Of a stretch of DNA of 64,000 bases, positions 1 through 8,549 are shown in pieces; the stretch's first letter is position 1; the number at the start of each line of letters is the position of its first letter. The notes below the pieces were generated by a model. That model did no database searches and was not told the DNA's origin. It saw only the letters and a list, made by a program, of their open reading frames with translations. Location: positions 560,785 through 624,784 of the forward strand of contig NZ_JZEF01000002.1 in NCBI RefSeq assembly GCF_001013475.1. The letters run 5' to 3'. The position numbers and the translations under genes were made by a program. The stretch comes from Xanthomonas arboricola pv. juglandis (GTDB lineage Bacteria > Pseudomonadota > Gammaproteobacteria > Xanthomonadales > Xanthomonadaceae).

Positions 1-1140
1 GACCTGTTTCCCGCGGTGGACGCCACCGTCTCGCACACGGCGCAACGTGCCGCGGCCGCGACCAGTTTCACCGGCGCGCCGCAGATCATCCGCAGCGCCA
101 CCGGGCAGGTGGGCATCAGCAGCTGGGAGCTGGACCTGTTCGGGCGCATCCGCAGCCTCAAGAACGAAGCGCTGGAGACCTATCTGGCCAGCGAGCAGAC
201 CCAGCGCAGCACCCGCCTGAGCCTGGTGGCCGAAGTGGCCAGCGACTGGCTCACCGTGGCCGCCGATCAGCAGCGGCTGGCACTTGCCCAGCAGACCCTG
301 GAGAGCCAGCGCAAGACGCTGCGCCTGACCGAATTGCAGCACGACAACGGCATCGTCTCCGGGCTGGATCTGGCGCAGATCCAGACCAGCGTGGAAAGCG
401 CGCGCGCCGATGTGGCCAGCTTCACCACCCAGTTGGCGCAGTCGCGCAATGCGCTGAACCTGGTCGTTGGCACGTCGGTACCGGCGGCGTTGTTGCCGGC
501 TGCCGATGCGATCGAGAGTGGCGTGGCATTGGCACCGTTGCCGGCGCAGCTGGAATCGCGCGTGCTGTTGCAGCGCCCGGACGTAGTGTCGGCCGAGCAC
601 ACGCTCAAGGCCGCCAACGCCGACATCGGCGCAGCGCGTGCGGCGTTTTTCCCCACCATCTCGCTGACCGGCAATGTCGGGCGCGGCAGCGATGCCTTGT
701 CCAGCCTGTTCGATGGCGACCACACCTGGTCGTTCACGCCCAGCGTGAGCCTGCCGATCTTCCGCGCCGGCGCCTTGAAGGCCGAACTGGATGTGGCCAA
801 GCTGCAGAAGGACATCACCATCGCCCAATACGAACTGGCGATCCAGACCGCCTTCAGCGAAGTGGCCGACGCGCTGGCCGAGCGCACCCAGCTGGACGAA
901 CGCATGGACGCGCAGCGCGCCCTGGTGGATGCGGCACAACGCGGTTTTACCCTGTCGGATGCGCGCTACCGCAATGGCGTGGACAGTTATCTGGTGGCAC
1001 TGGACGCGCAGCGTTCGCTCTACAGCGCACAACAGACCTTGATCAGCCTGCGGCTGACCGAAGCAAGCAACCGGGTGACCTTGTACAAGGTGCTCGGCGG
1101 CGGCGCCGATGCGCAACCGCAACCGCTGGCGCAACAGTAG
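1..1140 (+). CDS. RND efflux outer-membrane factor (NodT/OprM family), 5' end missing
   Basis: This is the outer-membrane channel subunit of a tripartite RND efflux pump. It would form a trimeric TolC-like barrel and periplasmic tunnel. The frame is open to base 1, so the lipoprotein signal and first domain lie outside the window. The visible ~379 residues have the two-repeat, coiled-coil-rich layout of the family. An ELDLFGRIRSL segment sits near the start, and the second repeat contains LPIFRAGALKAELDVAKL and ends with a long amphipathic helix (AFSEVADALAERTQL). The C-terminus RVTLYKVLGGG is typical. The pump and adaptor genes would be expected upstream. Nothing downstream belongs to the operon, because the next sequence is IS and repeat debris. 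Confidence 0.9.
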   Translation, partial: DLFPAVDATVSHTAQRAAAATSFTGAPQIIRSATGQVGISSWELDLFGRIRSLKNEALETYLASEQTQRSTRLSLVAEVASDWLTVAADQQRLALAQQTLESQRKTLRLTELQHDNGIVSGLDLAQIQTSVESARADVASFTTQLAQSRNALNLVVGTSVPAALLPAADAIESGVALAPLPAQLESRVLLQRPDVVSAEHTLKAANADIGAARAAFFPTISLTGNVGRGSDALSSLFDGDHTWSFTPSVSLPIFRAGALKAELDVAKLQKDITIAQYELAIQTAFSEVADALAERTQLDERMDAQRALVDAAQRGFTLSDARYRNGVDSYLVALDAQRSLYSAQQTLISLRLTEASNRVTLYKVLGGGADAQPQPLAQQ

Positions 1141-1269
1141 CCCTGCATCGATGCGCGAGCGCAAGCGCATCCGCCAGATCCTCAATGGCAGTGACAGTGC
1201 CCGATCAAAAGAAGTTGATCAAACCGCACCTCATCGGGCAGCGCGTAGCTTGCTGCTCGCACTCATGCA

Positions 1270-1321
1270 CCGACCATCCCGACTGGTCCTTGCCGCTCAC
1301 CGTCGCGGGATCTTACGCGGC
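1270..1321 (+). repeat. Truncated copy of the palindromic repeat found at 37.1-37.4 kb
   Basis: About 52 bases (cgaccatcccgactggtcct onward, through the cgtcgcgggatcttacgcgg part) match the left half of the two units at 37061-37174 and 37233-37363. The copy stops exactly where an IS3 transposase remnant begins. The likely cause is that the IS, or a deletion next to it, removed the right half. Confidence 0.75.
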
Positions 1322-1427
1322 GACCGACCCAAGAACGCACTCTGCGGCATGACATCGGCTGCTTATGCCCAATACCTAGCCAACACCGATATCATCACCC
1401 CCAGGCTCTAAACTCGGTCGCTACTCA
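1322..1427 (+). pseudogene. IS3-family transposase remnant (C-terminal end and terminal repeat)
   Basis: Codons 1322-1411 read DRPKNALCGMTSAAYAQYLA then NTDIITPRL and a stop. This is nearly identical to the last ~29 residues of the intact OrfB at 21885-22730. The 16 bases after the stop end in ctactca, the same terminal repeat as the intact element, and both copies continue with gggcgggg. Everything upstream of this point in the transposase is gone, so this is only the right end of an IS407/IS1404-like element. Confidence 0.85.
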
Positions 1428-1468
1428 GGGCGGGGAGGCGTCTTGCCCACCAGAACGTGTGCCGTCGC

Positions 1469-1740
1469 TCAAATCCGATCAGGACCTCTGGGGTAACTGC
1501 GGAACAAGTCCTGCTCGAACTGCGACATCAGATAAGGTCGCACAAACGCCGACCGGGTGAGGTCCCGCAACTGTTCTTCATGTTGGGCGATGGCTTCGAC
1601 ATCACAGAGTGTCGGGTAATGATGCAACAGCCGATAGCCTCCTGGCGCACGGACTTGGGCGCGGCTTGGTTGCCGGCGAGTTCCTTGAGAAACGCTCCGG
1701 CTTGCAGCAGGTTGCGAGTGCGCTCGTCAGGTAGGGTCAT
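1469..1740 (-). pseudogene. Frameshifted BPSL0761-family small protein gene
   Basis: From an ATG at 1740 the minus strand reads MTLPDERTRNLLQAGAFLKE and continues to SVRQEA, the usual start of the small BPSL0761-type hypothetical proteins. The frame then breaks near 1632. In the next frame it continues RLLHHYPTLCDVEAIAQHEE and ends at a stop at 1469, again matching the family (RLLRHYPT-type segment). Adding one base would restore a single ~90-residue reading frame. I know of no biochemical function. The gene lies in IS-rich debris and is probably a passenger of an old insertion. Confidence 0.7.
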
Positions 1741-2110
1741 GCGACTGCTAGCCAAGGCTAAGGAAGTCTTAGGTGTAGCGCTTAGTTCCGCTCGCGTGAC
1801 ACTTCCAGCGTGTAGCTGCAGGCGCGGTACTTACACCACATCGCCTGGTCACCGGATGGCCTCGGAGGTAGCCGCGCGCCGAGATCACGTCAAGCCGCAG
1901 AAGGTCTGGGCTTTGGCCAAGAAGCTGGAGCTGTCGTAACGGAACATCCCGGCATGACGCCACGACGATCTTATCCCCAAGCCCTAACAAAATGCCGCGT
2001 TTTCCGTGCCCTGCCGCTGCACGATTTGCGCGATACAGACGGAATGAACGATCCTCCCTGGGATACTCGGCGCCGGCACGGCCTTGGTGTTCCGGTCCGC
2101 CAATCCATCC
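1741..2110. other. 370 bp without a supportable gene
   Basis: Short open frames exist on both strands, but none has a recognisable family, a good ribosome site or consistent Xanthomonas codon use. I regard the stretch as decayed sequence between the BPSL0761 pseudogene and the peptidase fragment. Confidence 0.4.
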
Positions 2111-2659
2111 TCAGCGCAATCGCGTGAGATGAGTCACTTGCGCATCAAAGAAGGCTACGTCCTCGTCCACCAAGCGCCTCCAACTGATCTTGCCACCGAG
2201 TGTCGCTTCTAACGACGCAAGGGGATCTTGACCAAAACCCTGCTCTTCGAGTGATCGATAACGCACCTGAAACGTTGGGTCGTTCAGCTGGCTTAGCTCG
2301 AAGAGCTTGACGGCGACCAACCCTGCGTACAGGTAGTTCGTCAGATACATCGGATCTTGATAGAACAGGCGCTTTGTCGCCCAAGTATTAGCCAATTCAG
2401 GATGGAGCTGAGTTCGCTGCTCATATCTGCTTAGCACGCGCATAGTCACCTTCGAGAGATCGGCAGCGCTTTTCAGGGTGTTCGTAGCGAACCCGTCATA
2501 GATGTCACGCTCAAGCTGTGCTTCTTCTGCTGAGGTAAAGAGTTGAAGGGCCATGTCGTCGATCAACGACCGAAGATAGAACTCCCGCGCTTCCGGTGTC
2601 TCAGCCTCCTTGGCGAGTTTTTCTCTTAGAAGCAGTTCGTCCAAGATGGCGAAGGCTTC
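2111..2659 (-). pseudogene. C-terminal fragment of an M3-family (oligoendopeptidase F-like) metallopeptidase
   Basis: The ~180 native residues start EAFAILDELLLREKLAKEAE and match the region after the HExxH active site in M3 peptidases. A helical segment (PEAREFYLRSLIDDMALQLF) is followed by the conserved hydrophobic stretch DPMYLTNYLYAGLVAVKLFE and a C-terminal FGQDPLASLEATLG segment. The zinc site and the whole N-terminal part are missing. The frame now opens with an ATG supplied by the adjoining IS3 element at 2689. The missing half is not found on the far side of the IS, so the copy cannot be a working protease. Confidence 0.7.
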
Positions 2660-2685
2660 TGATACGCCCAGGGTTCCGTAGACAC

Positions 2686-3540
2686 TCAAGACCCTCGTTG
2701 CGCGTAGCGCCGTTCAAACTCTACAGGGGACAAGTCGCCAGTTGAACCGTGGCGGCGGTTGGGGTTGTAGAACATCTCGATGTAGTCGAATACCTCGGCG
2801 CGAGCGGCGTCCTTGGTGGGATAGGTCCGCCGCCTGATCCGCTCGCGTTTGAGCAGGCCGAAGAAGCTCTCCACGGGTGCGTTGTCGTGGCAGTTGCCAC
2901 GCCGACTCATGCTGCACACCAAGCCATGGGACGCCAGGAAACTGCGCCAGTCATCGCTGGTGTAGACAGACCCTTGGTCCGAATGAACCAAGCAACCAGC
3001 GTTGGGTTTGCGCCGCCACACCGCAGACAACAAGGCCTGCACGACCAACTCGGTGTCGGCCCGATCGCGCATCGCCCAGCCGACGACCTGCCTGGAAAAC
3101 AGATCGATCACAACAGCCAAATACATCCAGCCTTCATGCGTGCGGATGAAGGTGAAATCACTCGCCCAGGCCGTGTCCGGCTCCGTCACGTCGAACTGTC
3201 GGTCAAGCAGGTTGGCAGCCGCCTTGCACTGCATCCCTCCATGGAAGCGCGGTTTGCGACCATAGCCCACCTGGGCACGCAGTCCCTCGGTGCGCATCAG
3301 CCGATGCACCCGATGGCGACTACAACGCTCACCTAGATCGCGCAGATCCGTGGTGATCTTGCGATGCCCATAAACACTGCCGCTGGCCAGCCAGTGGTGC
3401 TTGATTAGTCCAAGCAAGCGATCATCTTCCTTGGCGCGCTCACTGTCGGGCGAGCGTAACCAGGCGTAATAACCCGCCCGGTTGACCCGCAACACCCGGC
3501 ACATCACACACACCCTGAATTCCCCGCAGTGGGCTTGCAT
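2686..3540 (-). CDS. IS3-family transposase OrfB (DDE integrase domain)
   Basis: This is the catalytic half of the transposase. It has an HTH_21-like N-terminal segment (CRVLRVNRAGYYAWLRSP) followed by an rve integrase core. The catalytic triad is visible: D in ASDFTFIR, D in HSDQGSVY, and E in NAPVESFFGLLK 35 residues later. The C-terminus has the usual FYNPNRRHGSTGDLSPVEFE motif. It has no good start of its own and is in the -1 frame relative to orfA. It is therefore expected to be made as an OrfAB fusion by ribosomal frameshifting. It appears intact. Confidence 0.92.
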   Translation of the reverse strand: MQAHCGEFRVCVMCRVLRVNRAGYYAWLRSPDSERAKEDDRLLGLIKHHWLASGSVYGHRKITTDLRDLGERCSRHRVHRLMRTEGLRAQVGYGRKPRFHGGMQCKAAANLLDRQFDVTEPDTAWASDFTFIRTHEGWMYLAVVIDLFSRQVVGWAMRDRADTELVVQALLSAVWRRKPNAGCLVHSDQGSVYTSDDWRSFLASHGLVCSMSRRGNCHDNAPVESFFGLLKRERIRRRTYPTKDAARAEVFDYIEMFYNPNRRHGSTGDLSPVEFERRYAQRGS

Positions 3541-3557
3541 GAAGGCGTACTTTGCCT

Positions 3558-3830
3558 TTACCCCTTGGCAAAGTACGCGGCGGCCTTTTTTAGGATGTCG
3601 CGCTCCTCGGTCACTCGACGCAACTCTGCCTTTAGCCGCCGAACCTCGGCGCTCTGGTCCACCTCGGCGCGCTGCACTACGCCAGGCTTGCCGAACGTGC
3701 GCAGCCAGGCGTACAGGCTGTGCGTGGTGACACCCAGCCGCTCGGCGACTTCTGCCACCTTGAACCCACGATCAGTCACTTGCCGGACCGCCTCGATCTT
3801 GAACTCATCCGTATACCGCTTGCTGCTCAT
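3558..3830 (-). CDS. IS3-family transposase OrfA (helix-turn-helix)
   Basis: A 90-residue DNA-binding protein of the HTH_Tnp_1 type. MSSKRYTDEFKIEAVRQVTD is followed by the helix-turn-helix (VAEVAERLGVTTHSLYAWLR) and a leucine-zipper-like coiled coil ending ERDILKKAAAYFAKG. I chose the ATG at 3830 because it is preceded by a strong ggaggtg ribosome site. An upstream in-frame ATG at 3851 has none. The 3' end carries the frameshift signal into orfB. Confidence 0.9.
   Translation of the reverse strand: MSSKRYTDEFKIEAVRQVTDRGFKVAEVAERLGVTTHSLYAWLRTFGKPGVVQRAEVDQSAEVRRLKAELRRVTEERDILKKAAAYFAKG
3585..3591 (-). other. Programmed -1 frameshift site (A AAA AAG) of the IS3 element
   Basis: On the minus strand the heptamer AAAAAAG sits in phase in orfA (CTA AAA AAG coding L-K-K). 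Slipping back one base gives GGC CGC CGC, and this frame runs without a stop into the OrfB frame. This is the classical IS3-family slip signal. Confidence 0.85.
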
Positions 3831-3987
3831 AGACACCTCCGAATCGACCATTTTCCATGGCCATGAGATGTCTAGGAAACCCTGGGCGTATCACCCGCCA
3901 CCTGATGTAAAGCCAGTTGAAAGGGTCAATCAAACCTTTTGCTGCGCAGCGCACAGCAGCGCCCTGAACAGCATGGCGCACTTCATC

Positions 3988-4332
3988 TCAGAGGTAAAAC
4001 TCGGCCTTTTCCAAAAGCGCCACGACGCTTGCCAGAAAAGAAACGGGAAGGTGCTTGGAAAGAGCTAGCATTTGGCTCTCCAGTGTCGCCCTCGAGCTAC
4101 TGGTCGCAAGAGCTGACAAGGCATTTTGCTCTCCACCTGTCAACCAGTCGATGGTGACGTCCAAAGCCAGACTGAGTGAGTGCAGATGTTGGAGATTGGG
4201 GGTAAAGCCATCATCCCTCTCCCAATGACCAATCGTTGCTCGATTAACACCTAGCAACTTCGAAAGCTCTGTTTGGGATAGCCCTCGATCATTTCGCGCT
4301 TTCCGGATGCGTGCTGCGATCAGATTGGTCAC
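3988..4332 (-). CDS. XRE-family helix-turn-helix regulator
   Basis: A 114-residue protein with a Cro/C1-type DNA-binding domain over roughly residues 4-62. The helix-turn-helix reads LSQTELSKLLGVNRATIGHWE and ends in a DVTIDWLTGGE segment typical of phage-repressor-like XRE proteins. The C-terminal ~45 residues are helical and unassigned. A ggaggtg ribosome site precedes the ATG. It stands alone between an intact IS3 and a degenerate one, so it may be a leftover from a mobile element. Its target is unknown. Confidence 0.85.
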   Translation of the reverse strand: MTNLIAARIRKARNDRGLSQTELSKLLGVNRATIGHWERDDGFTPNLQHLHSLSLALDVTIDWLTGGEQNALSALATSSSRATLESQMLALSKHLPVSFLASVVALLEKAEFYL

Positions 4333-4572
4333 GTGGCCACCTCCTTGTGCGGTTCGTTGCCTTATCTATATGACAAAAAGTCACTTGGACGCAAGTTGCG
4401 TGTCCAGGGAGCTTCTGTCGAGTGCATGCTAGGGCATGAAGCTTGGTCAGAGTCGCATAATTCAAGCTGACTACCTTTTTGCGAGCTGGCTAGCTTTTGG
4501 CGCGAACCGTTCGGTAATCCCCCATTTATAGCAGTGGCCAAAAGTGGAGCTATGCGGCCATGGCCAACTTTG

Positions 4573-5150
4573 CCATGGCAGCAATCGGTATGAGCGCCAG
4601 TGCATTGCGCTATTGCCCGCGCGAAGACCGCAATGGCGAACTGCGCGATCGCATTGTTGCGCTGGCGCATCGTCATCGCCGCTGTGGCGTAGGGATGATC
4701 TATCTCGAGCTGCGACAGGAAGTGCGCATCGTGAACTACGAGCGTGTAGAGCAGCTGTACCGCGAGCAGTAGCTGCAAATCCGCCGCCGCAAGCGCGAGA
4801 AAGTGCCGGTGGGCGAGCATCAGCCGCTATTGCGGCCAGCGCAGCCAACCAGGTGTGGTCAATGGACTTCGTGTTCGACCGCACTGCCGAACGGGCGGGT
4901 GATCAAGTGTCTGGTGATCGTGGGCGACGCGACACATGAAGCGCTCGCCATCGACGTGGAGCGCGGGATCCCCAGGCACGGGTAACTCGCGTGCTGGATC
5001 GGTTGGCACACAGTCGCGGTTTGCCGAAGGTGATCTGCACTGACAACGGCAAGGAATTTTGCGGCAGGGCTATGGTCGCCTGGGCGTGGCGTGCAGTTAC
5101 GACTGATCCAACCGCGCAAGCCGAACCAGAACGTCTACGTCGACAAACCC
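4573..5150 (+). pseudogene. Degenerate IS3-family orfB (IS1404-like)
   Basis: The plus strand reads [20 protein letters not shown], then a RIVNYERVEQLYREQ segment, a TAG stop at about 4770, QIRRRKREKVPVGEH, a frameshift, and pieces equivalent to [18 protein letters not shown] and [20 protein letters not shown]. All are close to OrfB at 21885-22730. Similarity fades after a GKPNQN-like stretch near 5140, so the third catalytic acidic residue and the C-terminus are gone. Neither terminal repeat is recognisable. This copy is more decayed than the one at 1.3 kb. Confidence 0.88.
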
Positions 5151-5325
5151 GAAGATCATTCGCTCTAAGAACCAACGTACCCACACCGTTGAATCACCTC
5201 TCAAGGCAATCAAGATTCGGTGAACGTAGGAGTTGTGTTGGCCGCCAACACGCTACGTGTTCCTACGCATGCTGCGATGGCCGACGCAGACGCCGGCCAT
5301 CGCATTGCACATTGCTAGAACCGCA

Positions 5326-7284
5326 TCACTTCGCCGCGTTGGCGTTCATCACTGCATTGCGGCTGGCATCCAGATACTGCGCGGGGTCGCGCATGCCGGT
5401 GGTGTGGCATTGCCCGGAGGTGTGGCCGCGATTCACACCGCCCGGCAGCTGCGCGTTGACCTGCTCTACGGTGCCGTCTTCCGGGTCGTTCAGTACCAGG
5501 TCCGAGGCCGCGTTGCAGTAGTCGTTGGTGTACCAGTTGGTCTTGGCGAACGAGGTCGTGTAGTAGTTGACCTTGGCGCGCGCATCGGCCGGAATACCGG
5601 CCAACCAGGCTTTGGCGCCGTCGTAGGTCATGTCGGTATTGGTGCCGCAACCCACGCCGAACCACGAGCCCACCGCCGCTAGAATGCCGGACAGATTGGT
5701 GCCCTGGTACGGCGTGCCGACCGACTGCATCACCCGCCCACCTGTAGCGTTATCCAGCCCGCTCCAGTAGTAGGTATACAGATGCAGCGCGGCCATGCCG
5801 CCCTGGCTGTGCGCCACCGTCGCGAACGAGGACCACTGACTGGCGAACTGCGCCAACCGCTGTGCGAACTGGTCGTTGCTGCGGTTCTGTTTGGCATCAA
5901 GGAACGAGGACGCATTGGTGAACTGCGCCTGCGGCCACACGCCGTTGGAGCAATAGCCGTGCACCAGCACCAGTTGCGACCCCGCGGCCTGCGGCTGCGC
6001 CATCGCACTGGCGCGGGCCAGCGTCGTCGGACGCGGCCCCATGCGCATGCTCTCGTCGATCGCGGCGGCAGAGCGCGCAATGCTGGCGCGGCGCAACGTG
6101 GGCAGCTGCAACGGCAGCGTGTCGGCCTGTACCAGCGGGATGTAATGGTCCGGGTCTTCGATGCGCAGCCCGCGCAGCGTAAACGGCGCACGCGCACCGG
6201 CACGCGCGACCCAGCGTTCGTCCAGGCTCAGCGGCAGCTGGCCTTGCTGCGGCGTCAGCATGCCGCCGATCCACGCCACCGGCACGTCCTTGCCCTTGGC
6301 ATCGGTGCCCCAGACCTGGCCAAACACGCGGTAATGCGATGGTGCCTTGCCGCGCGCGGCGACCGGCAAGGCAATGTTGAGCCGGGTGCCGTCGGCAGCG
6401 CGTGCGCTGAGCGCGTTGCCGAGCAGACGCAGGGAGGTATCCAGCACCGGCAACACATGCTCGCTGGTGCGCACGAACGGCTGCCCGGCCTGGTCGCGAC
6501 CGCGCACGATCACCTGTGCGATCCAGGTACCTTCGGCTGTCGGTTGGAACGTGCCGCCATACACGCCATCGCCGGCAGCGCCATCGTCATGCTGTCCGTC
6601 ATCGGCCATCGGCAGCGTGCGGATGCCGCCTTGCGGGTCGATCACACGCAGGCTCGCTGTCTCGATCTGCCCCGCCTGCGCGGTCAGCAAGCTCGCGCCG
6701 GCTGCATCGTTGCCGCTGAGCAACGAGTTGAGCGTCAGCGACTGGCCGACCTGCTGCCGACGATGGCGCGGGTACGAGGCCAGCTGCGTACGCGCATCGC
6801 CCTCCATCAGCACATACCCGCGTTGCGCCACCGGCGTCGACGATTGCAGCGTCAGCGCCCAGTTGCCGTTCTGCGCGGATTCCACCGCGTAACGCATGCC
6901 GCTGGTGCCGCTCTCGGCGCTGCCCAGCAGTGTGCGTTGTGCCTGCATTTGCGGTGTAACAGCAGCGGCACGTGCGCCGGCAACACGTGGTGCAGTCACC
7001 GCCGCCTCCCACGGCTGATCGCCGGCCAGCACCATGAAACGCAGATGGCCGTTTTCCATCGGCAATGTGCCTTGCCAGCGTGCGGACTTGCCGGCCGGCG
7101 TCAACTCCACCGGCAGCAAGGCGCTCTTGGACAGGATCGCCGACTCGGCCGGATCGGGTGCGCGCATCTGCGCGAACTCCTCCGGTGGGCCAGCCAGTTG
7201 TTTGGGCTGCAGCTCGGCCGCGGCAAGCGGCGTGGAGACCAGCGACAAGGTGCACAGCAAGGACAACAGCGACGGCTTCGGCAT
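5326..7284 (-). CDS. Secreted alpha/beta-hydrolase, 'conditioned medium factor'-like
   Basis: A 652-residue exported protein. The signal peptide (MPKPSLLSLLCTLSLVSTPL, cleavage after AAA) is followed by ~350 residues with a beta-sandwich-like look, including a DDGAAGDGVYGGTF segment. A C-terminal lipase-like alpha/beta-hydrolase domain carries the oxyanion stretch LVLVHGYCSNGVWP and the nucleophile motif AHSQGG. Proteins of this build are often annotated 'conditioned medium factor' in Xanthomonas and relatives. The substrate is not known to me. I used the ATG at 7284, which is preceded by ggaga and begins the signal peptide, rather than the in-frame ATG at 7341. Confidence 0.8.
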   Translation of the reverse strand: MPKPSLLSLLCTLSLVSTPLAAAELQPKQLAGPPEEFAQMRAPDPAESAILSKSALLPVELTPAGKSARWQGTLPMENGHLRFMVLAGDQPWEAAVTAPRVAGARAAAVTPQMQAQRTLLGSAESGTSGMRYAVESAQNGNWALTLQSSTPVAQRGYVLMEGDARTQLASYPRHRRQQVGQSLTLNSLLSGNDAAGASLLTAQAGQIETASLRVIDPQGGIRTLPMADDGQHDDGAAGDGVYGGTFQPTAEGTWIAQVIVRGRDQAGQPFVRTSEHVLPVLDTSLRLLGNALSARAADGTRLNIALPVAARGKAPSHYRVFGQVWGTDAKGKDVPVAWIGGMLTPQQGQLPLSLDERWVARAGARAPFTLRGLRIEDPDHYIPLVQADTLPLQLPTLRRASIARSAAAIDESMRMGPRPTTLARASAMAQPQAAGSQLVLVHGYCSNGVWPQAQFTNASSFLDAKQNRSNDQFAQRLAQFASQWSSFATVAHSQGGMAALHLYTYYWSGLDNATGGRVMQSVGTPYQGTNLSGILAAVGSWFGVGCGTNTDMTYDGAKAWLAGIPADARAKVNYYTTSFAKTNWYTNDYCNAASDLVLNDPEDGTVEQVNAQLPGGVNRGHTSGQCHTTGMRDPAQYLDASRNAVMNANAAK

Positions 7285-7568
7285 GGCGACATCTCTCCTT
7301 GAACGTTGCAGAAGCGATGCCGCCGCGCATGGCAACGGCATCGGATGCAGCGCCCCCTCGCCGCGATTCGCCGATGGTTATACCGCGCGCTTGTGACAGG
7401 TCTGCTGTGCGCTGCAGCACCTCACGCACAGTAAACAAACCGCCAGAACTAAAAAGTACAGACTGTGATCTGGGTCTTGAACATGGCGAGGCCTGCAACG
7501 CATTGCTTGCTACAACGCACAGGTCTGCGGTCGATCTGCAGCGCCGAATTCGGCGCGCCTCAGTCCGC

Positions 7569-8435
7569 CTAAACGCGCGCGGAGCGGGAGCGGTACTGCT
7601 CCACCCACGCGACAGTCTGTGCGATGCCGCCAAACGGATAGAAGTGCATGCGGACCTCGCCGTGCGCATCAGTCAGGCCAGTGGCCAGCCGTTCCACAAA
7701 ACGATCCGGCCCTGCGGTGCCCAACAGCTTGCCGAGCGAGATGCCGTACTTTGACAGCATCGATGCGCATGCGCTGACACCGCAGCTGGCGGCATAGCGT
7801 GCGAGCACCGCCACGCCGGCAGGACCGGGTACGCCCACACGCACGGGATATGCAATGCCGTGCGCGCGCAGCGCCTGCAACCACCTCAGCACGATGTCGG
7901 CATCGAACGCGAACTGGGTGACGATCAGCGGCGCCATGCCGCGCTCGGCGATGCTGCGACACTTGCGTTGCAGCACCTCCCATCGATCGGCTGCAGGCAT
8001 GCTCGGATGCCCTTCCGGATGCCCCGCCACGGCGATGGTCCGGATGCCGGAGCGCTCAAAGACCCCGGTATCGAGCAGCGACAAGCTGTCCGGAAACGGT
8101 CCGAGTGGAGCAGGCGGATCGCCCGCAATCACCAAACAGCGCTCGACGCCGGCGTCATCGACGGCGCGGCTGACAAAGGCATGCAGCTGCTCGCGCGAGG
8201 CGATACGGCGCGCGGACAGGTGCGGCATCGGCTGAAAGCCCAGTGTGCGCACCATCCGTGCCGCGGCCAGCCGCGCATCGTCGTCCTGGTTGGGCAGGTA
8301 GGGGATGGCAATGGTTGCGCCACGCATGATCCGGGGCGCCGCTGCAGCCAGCCCGGCAATGTGCTTTGCGCTGACCTCCAGCGAATAGGCCTCGGTGATG
8401 GTGCTGGCGAGGCTGGGCGTGTCCGGATCGATCAA
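7569..8435 (-). CDS. Methylenetetrahydrofolate reductase-family protein
   Basis: A ~288-residue TIM-barrel flavoprotein of the MTHFR family, which reduces 5,10-methylene-THF to 5-methyl-THF. Characteristic segments are SLEVSAKHIAGLAAAAPRI at the N-terminus, PHLSARRI, VIAGDPPAPLGPFPDSLSLL, VAGHPEGHP, VTQFAFDADIVLRWL, RVGVPGPAG and the C-terminal MHFYPFGGIAQT. The only start that keeps the N-terminal motif is a TTG at 8435, with an agga about a dozen bases before it. It lies downstream of metR and queH on the same strand. The context, opposite a folate-independent methionine synthase locus, suggests a role in methyl supply, but that is inference. Confidence 0.8.
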   Translation of the reverse strand: MIDPDTPSLASTITEAYSLEVSAKHIAGLAAAAPRIMRGATIAIPYLPNQDDDARLAAARMVRTLGFQPMPHLSARRIASREQLHAFVSRAVDDAGVERCLVIAGDPPAPLGPFPDSLSLLDTGVFERSGIRTIAVAGHPEGHPSMPAADRWEVLQRKCRSIAERGMAPLIVTQFAFDADIVLRWLQALRAHGIAYPVRVGVPGPAGVAVLARYAASCGVSACASMLSKYGISLGKLLGTAGPDRFVERLATGLTDAHGEVRMHFYPFGGIAQTVAWVEQYRSRSARV

Positions 8436-8549
8436 GGGTGTTGCCGTCCTGTGGTGGTGAGTGGCTGCGCCGCTGCGTCAGCCCCGATCGAGCGGGCAGG
8501 GGCCAGGGAGAACGTTGAAGTCCCGGCGGCGTCATGGCCCGGCCGGCAC

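Larger units (their letters stand above)
2660..3893 (-). mobile_element. Intact IS3-family insertion sequence (1234 bp)
   Basis: The element has imperfect terminal inverted repeats that start TG and end CA. The left end is tgatacgcccagggttccgt and the right end, reversed, is tgatacgcccagggtttcct. Inside are orfA and orfB in overlapping frames with an A AAA AAG slip site, the standard IS3 layout. The bases flanking the two ends (ttc on the left, ccc on the right) do not form a target duplication. A deletion or recombination next to the element is the likely reason. Confidence 0.9.

Noticed and set aside
1457..1939. Plus-strand frame of 160 codons
   Set aside because: It overlaps the frameshifted BPSL0761 gene on the other strand, which explains the sequence better.
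5782..7302. Open frame of ~500 codons on the plus strand
   Set aside because: It is the antisense image of the exported hydrolase gene, rich in Arg/His/Gln as high-GC shadows are, with no family motif.
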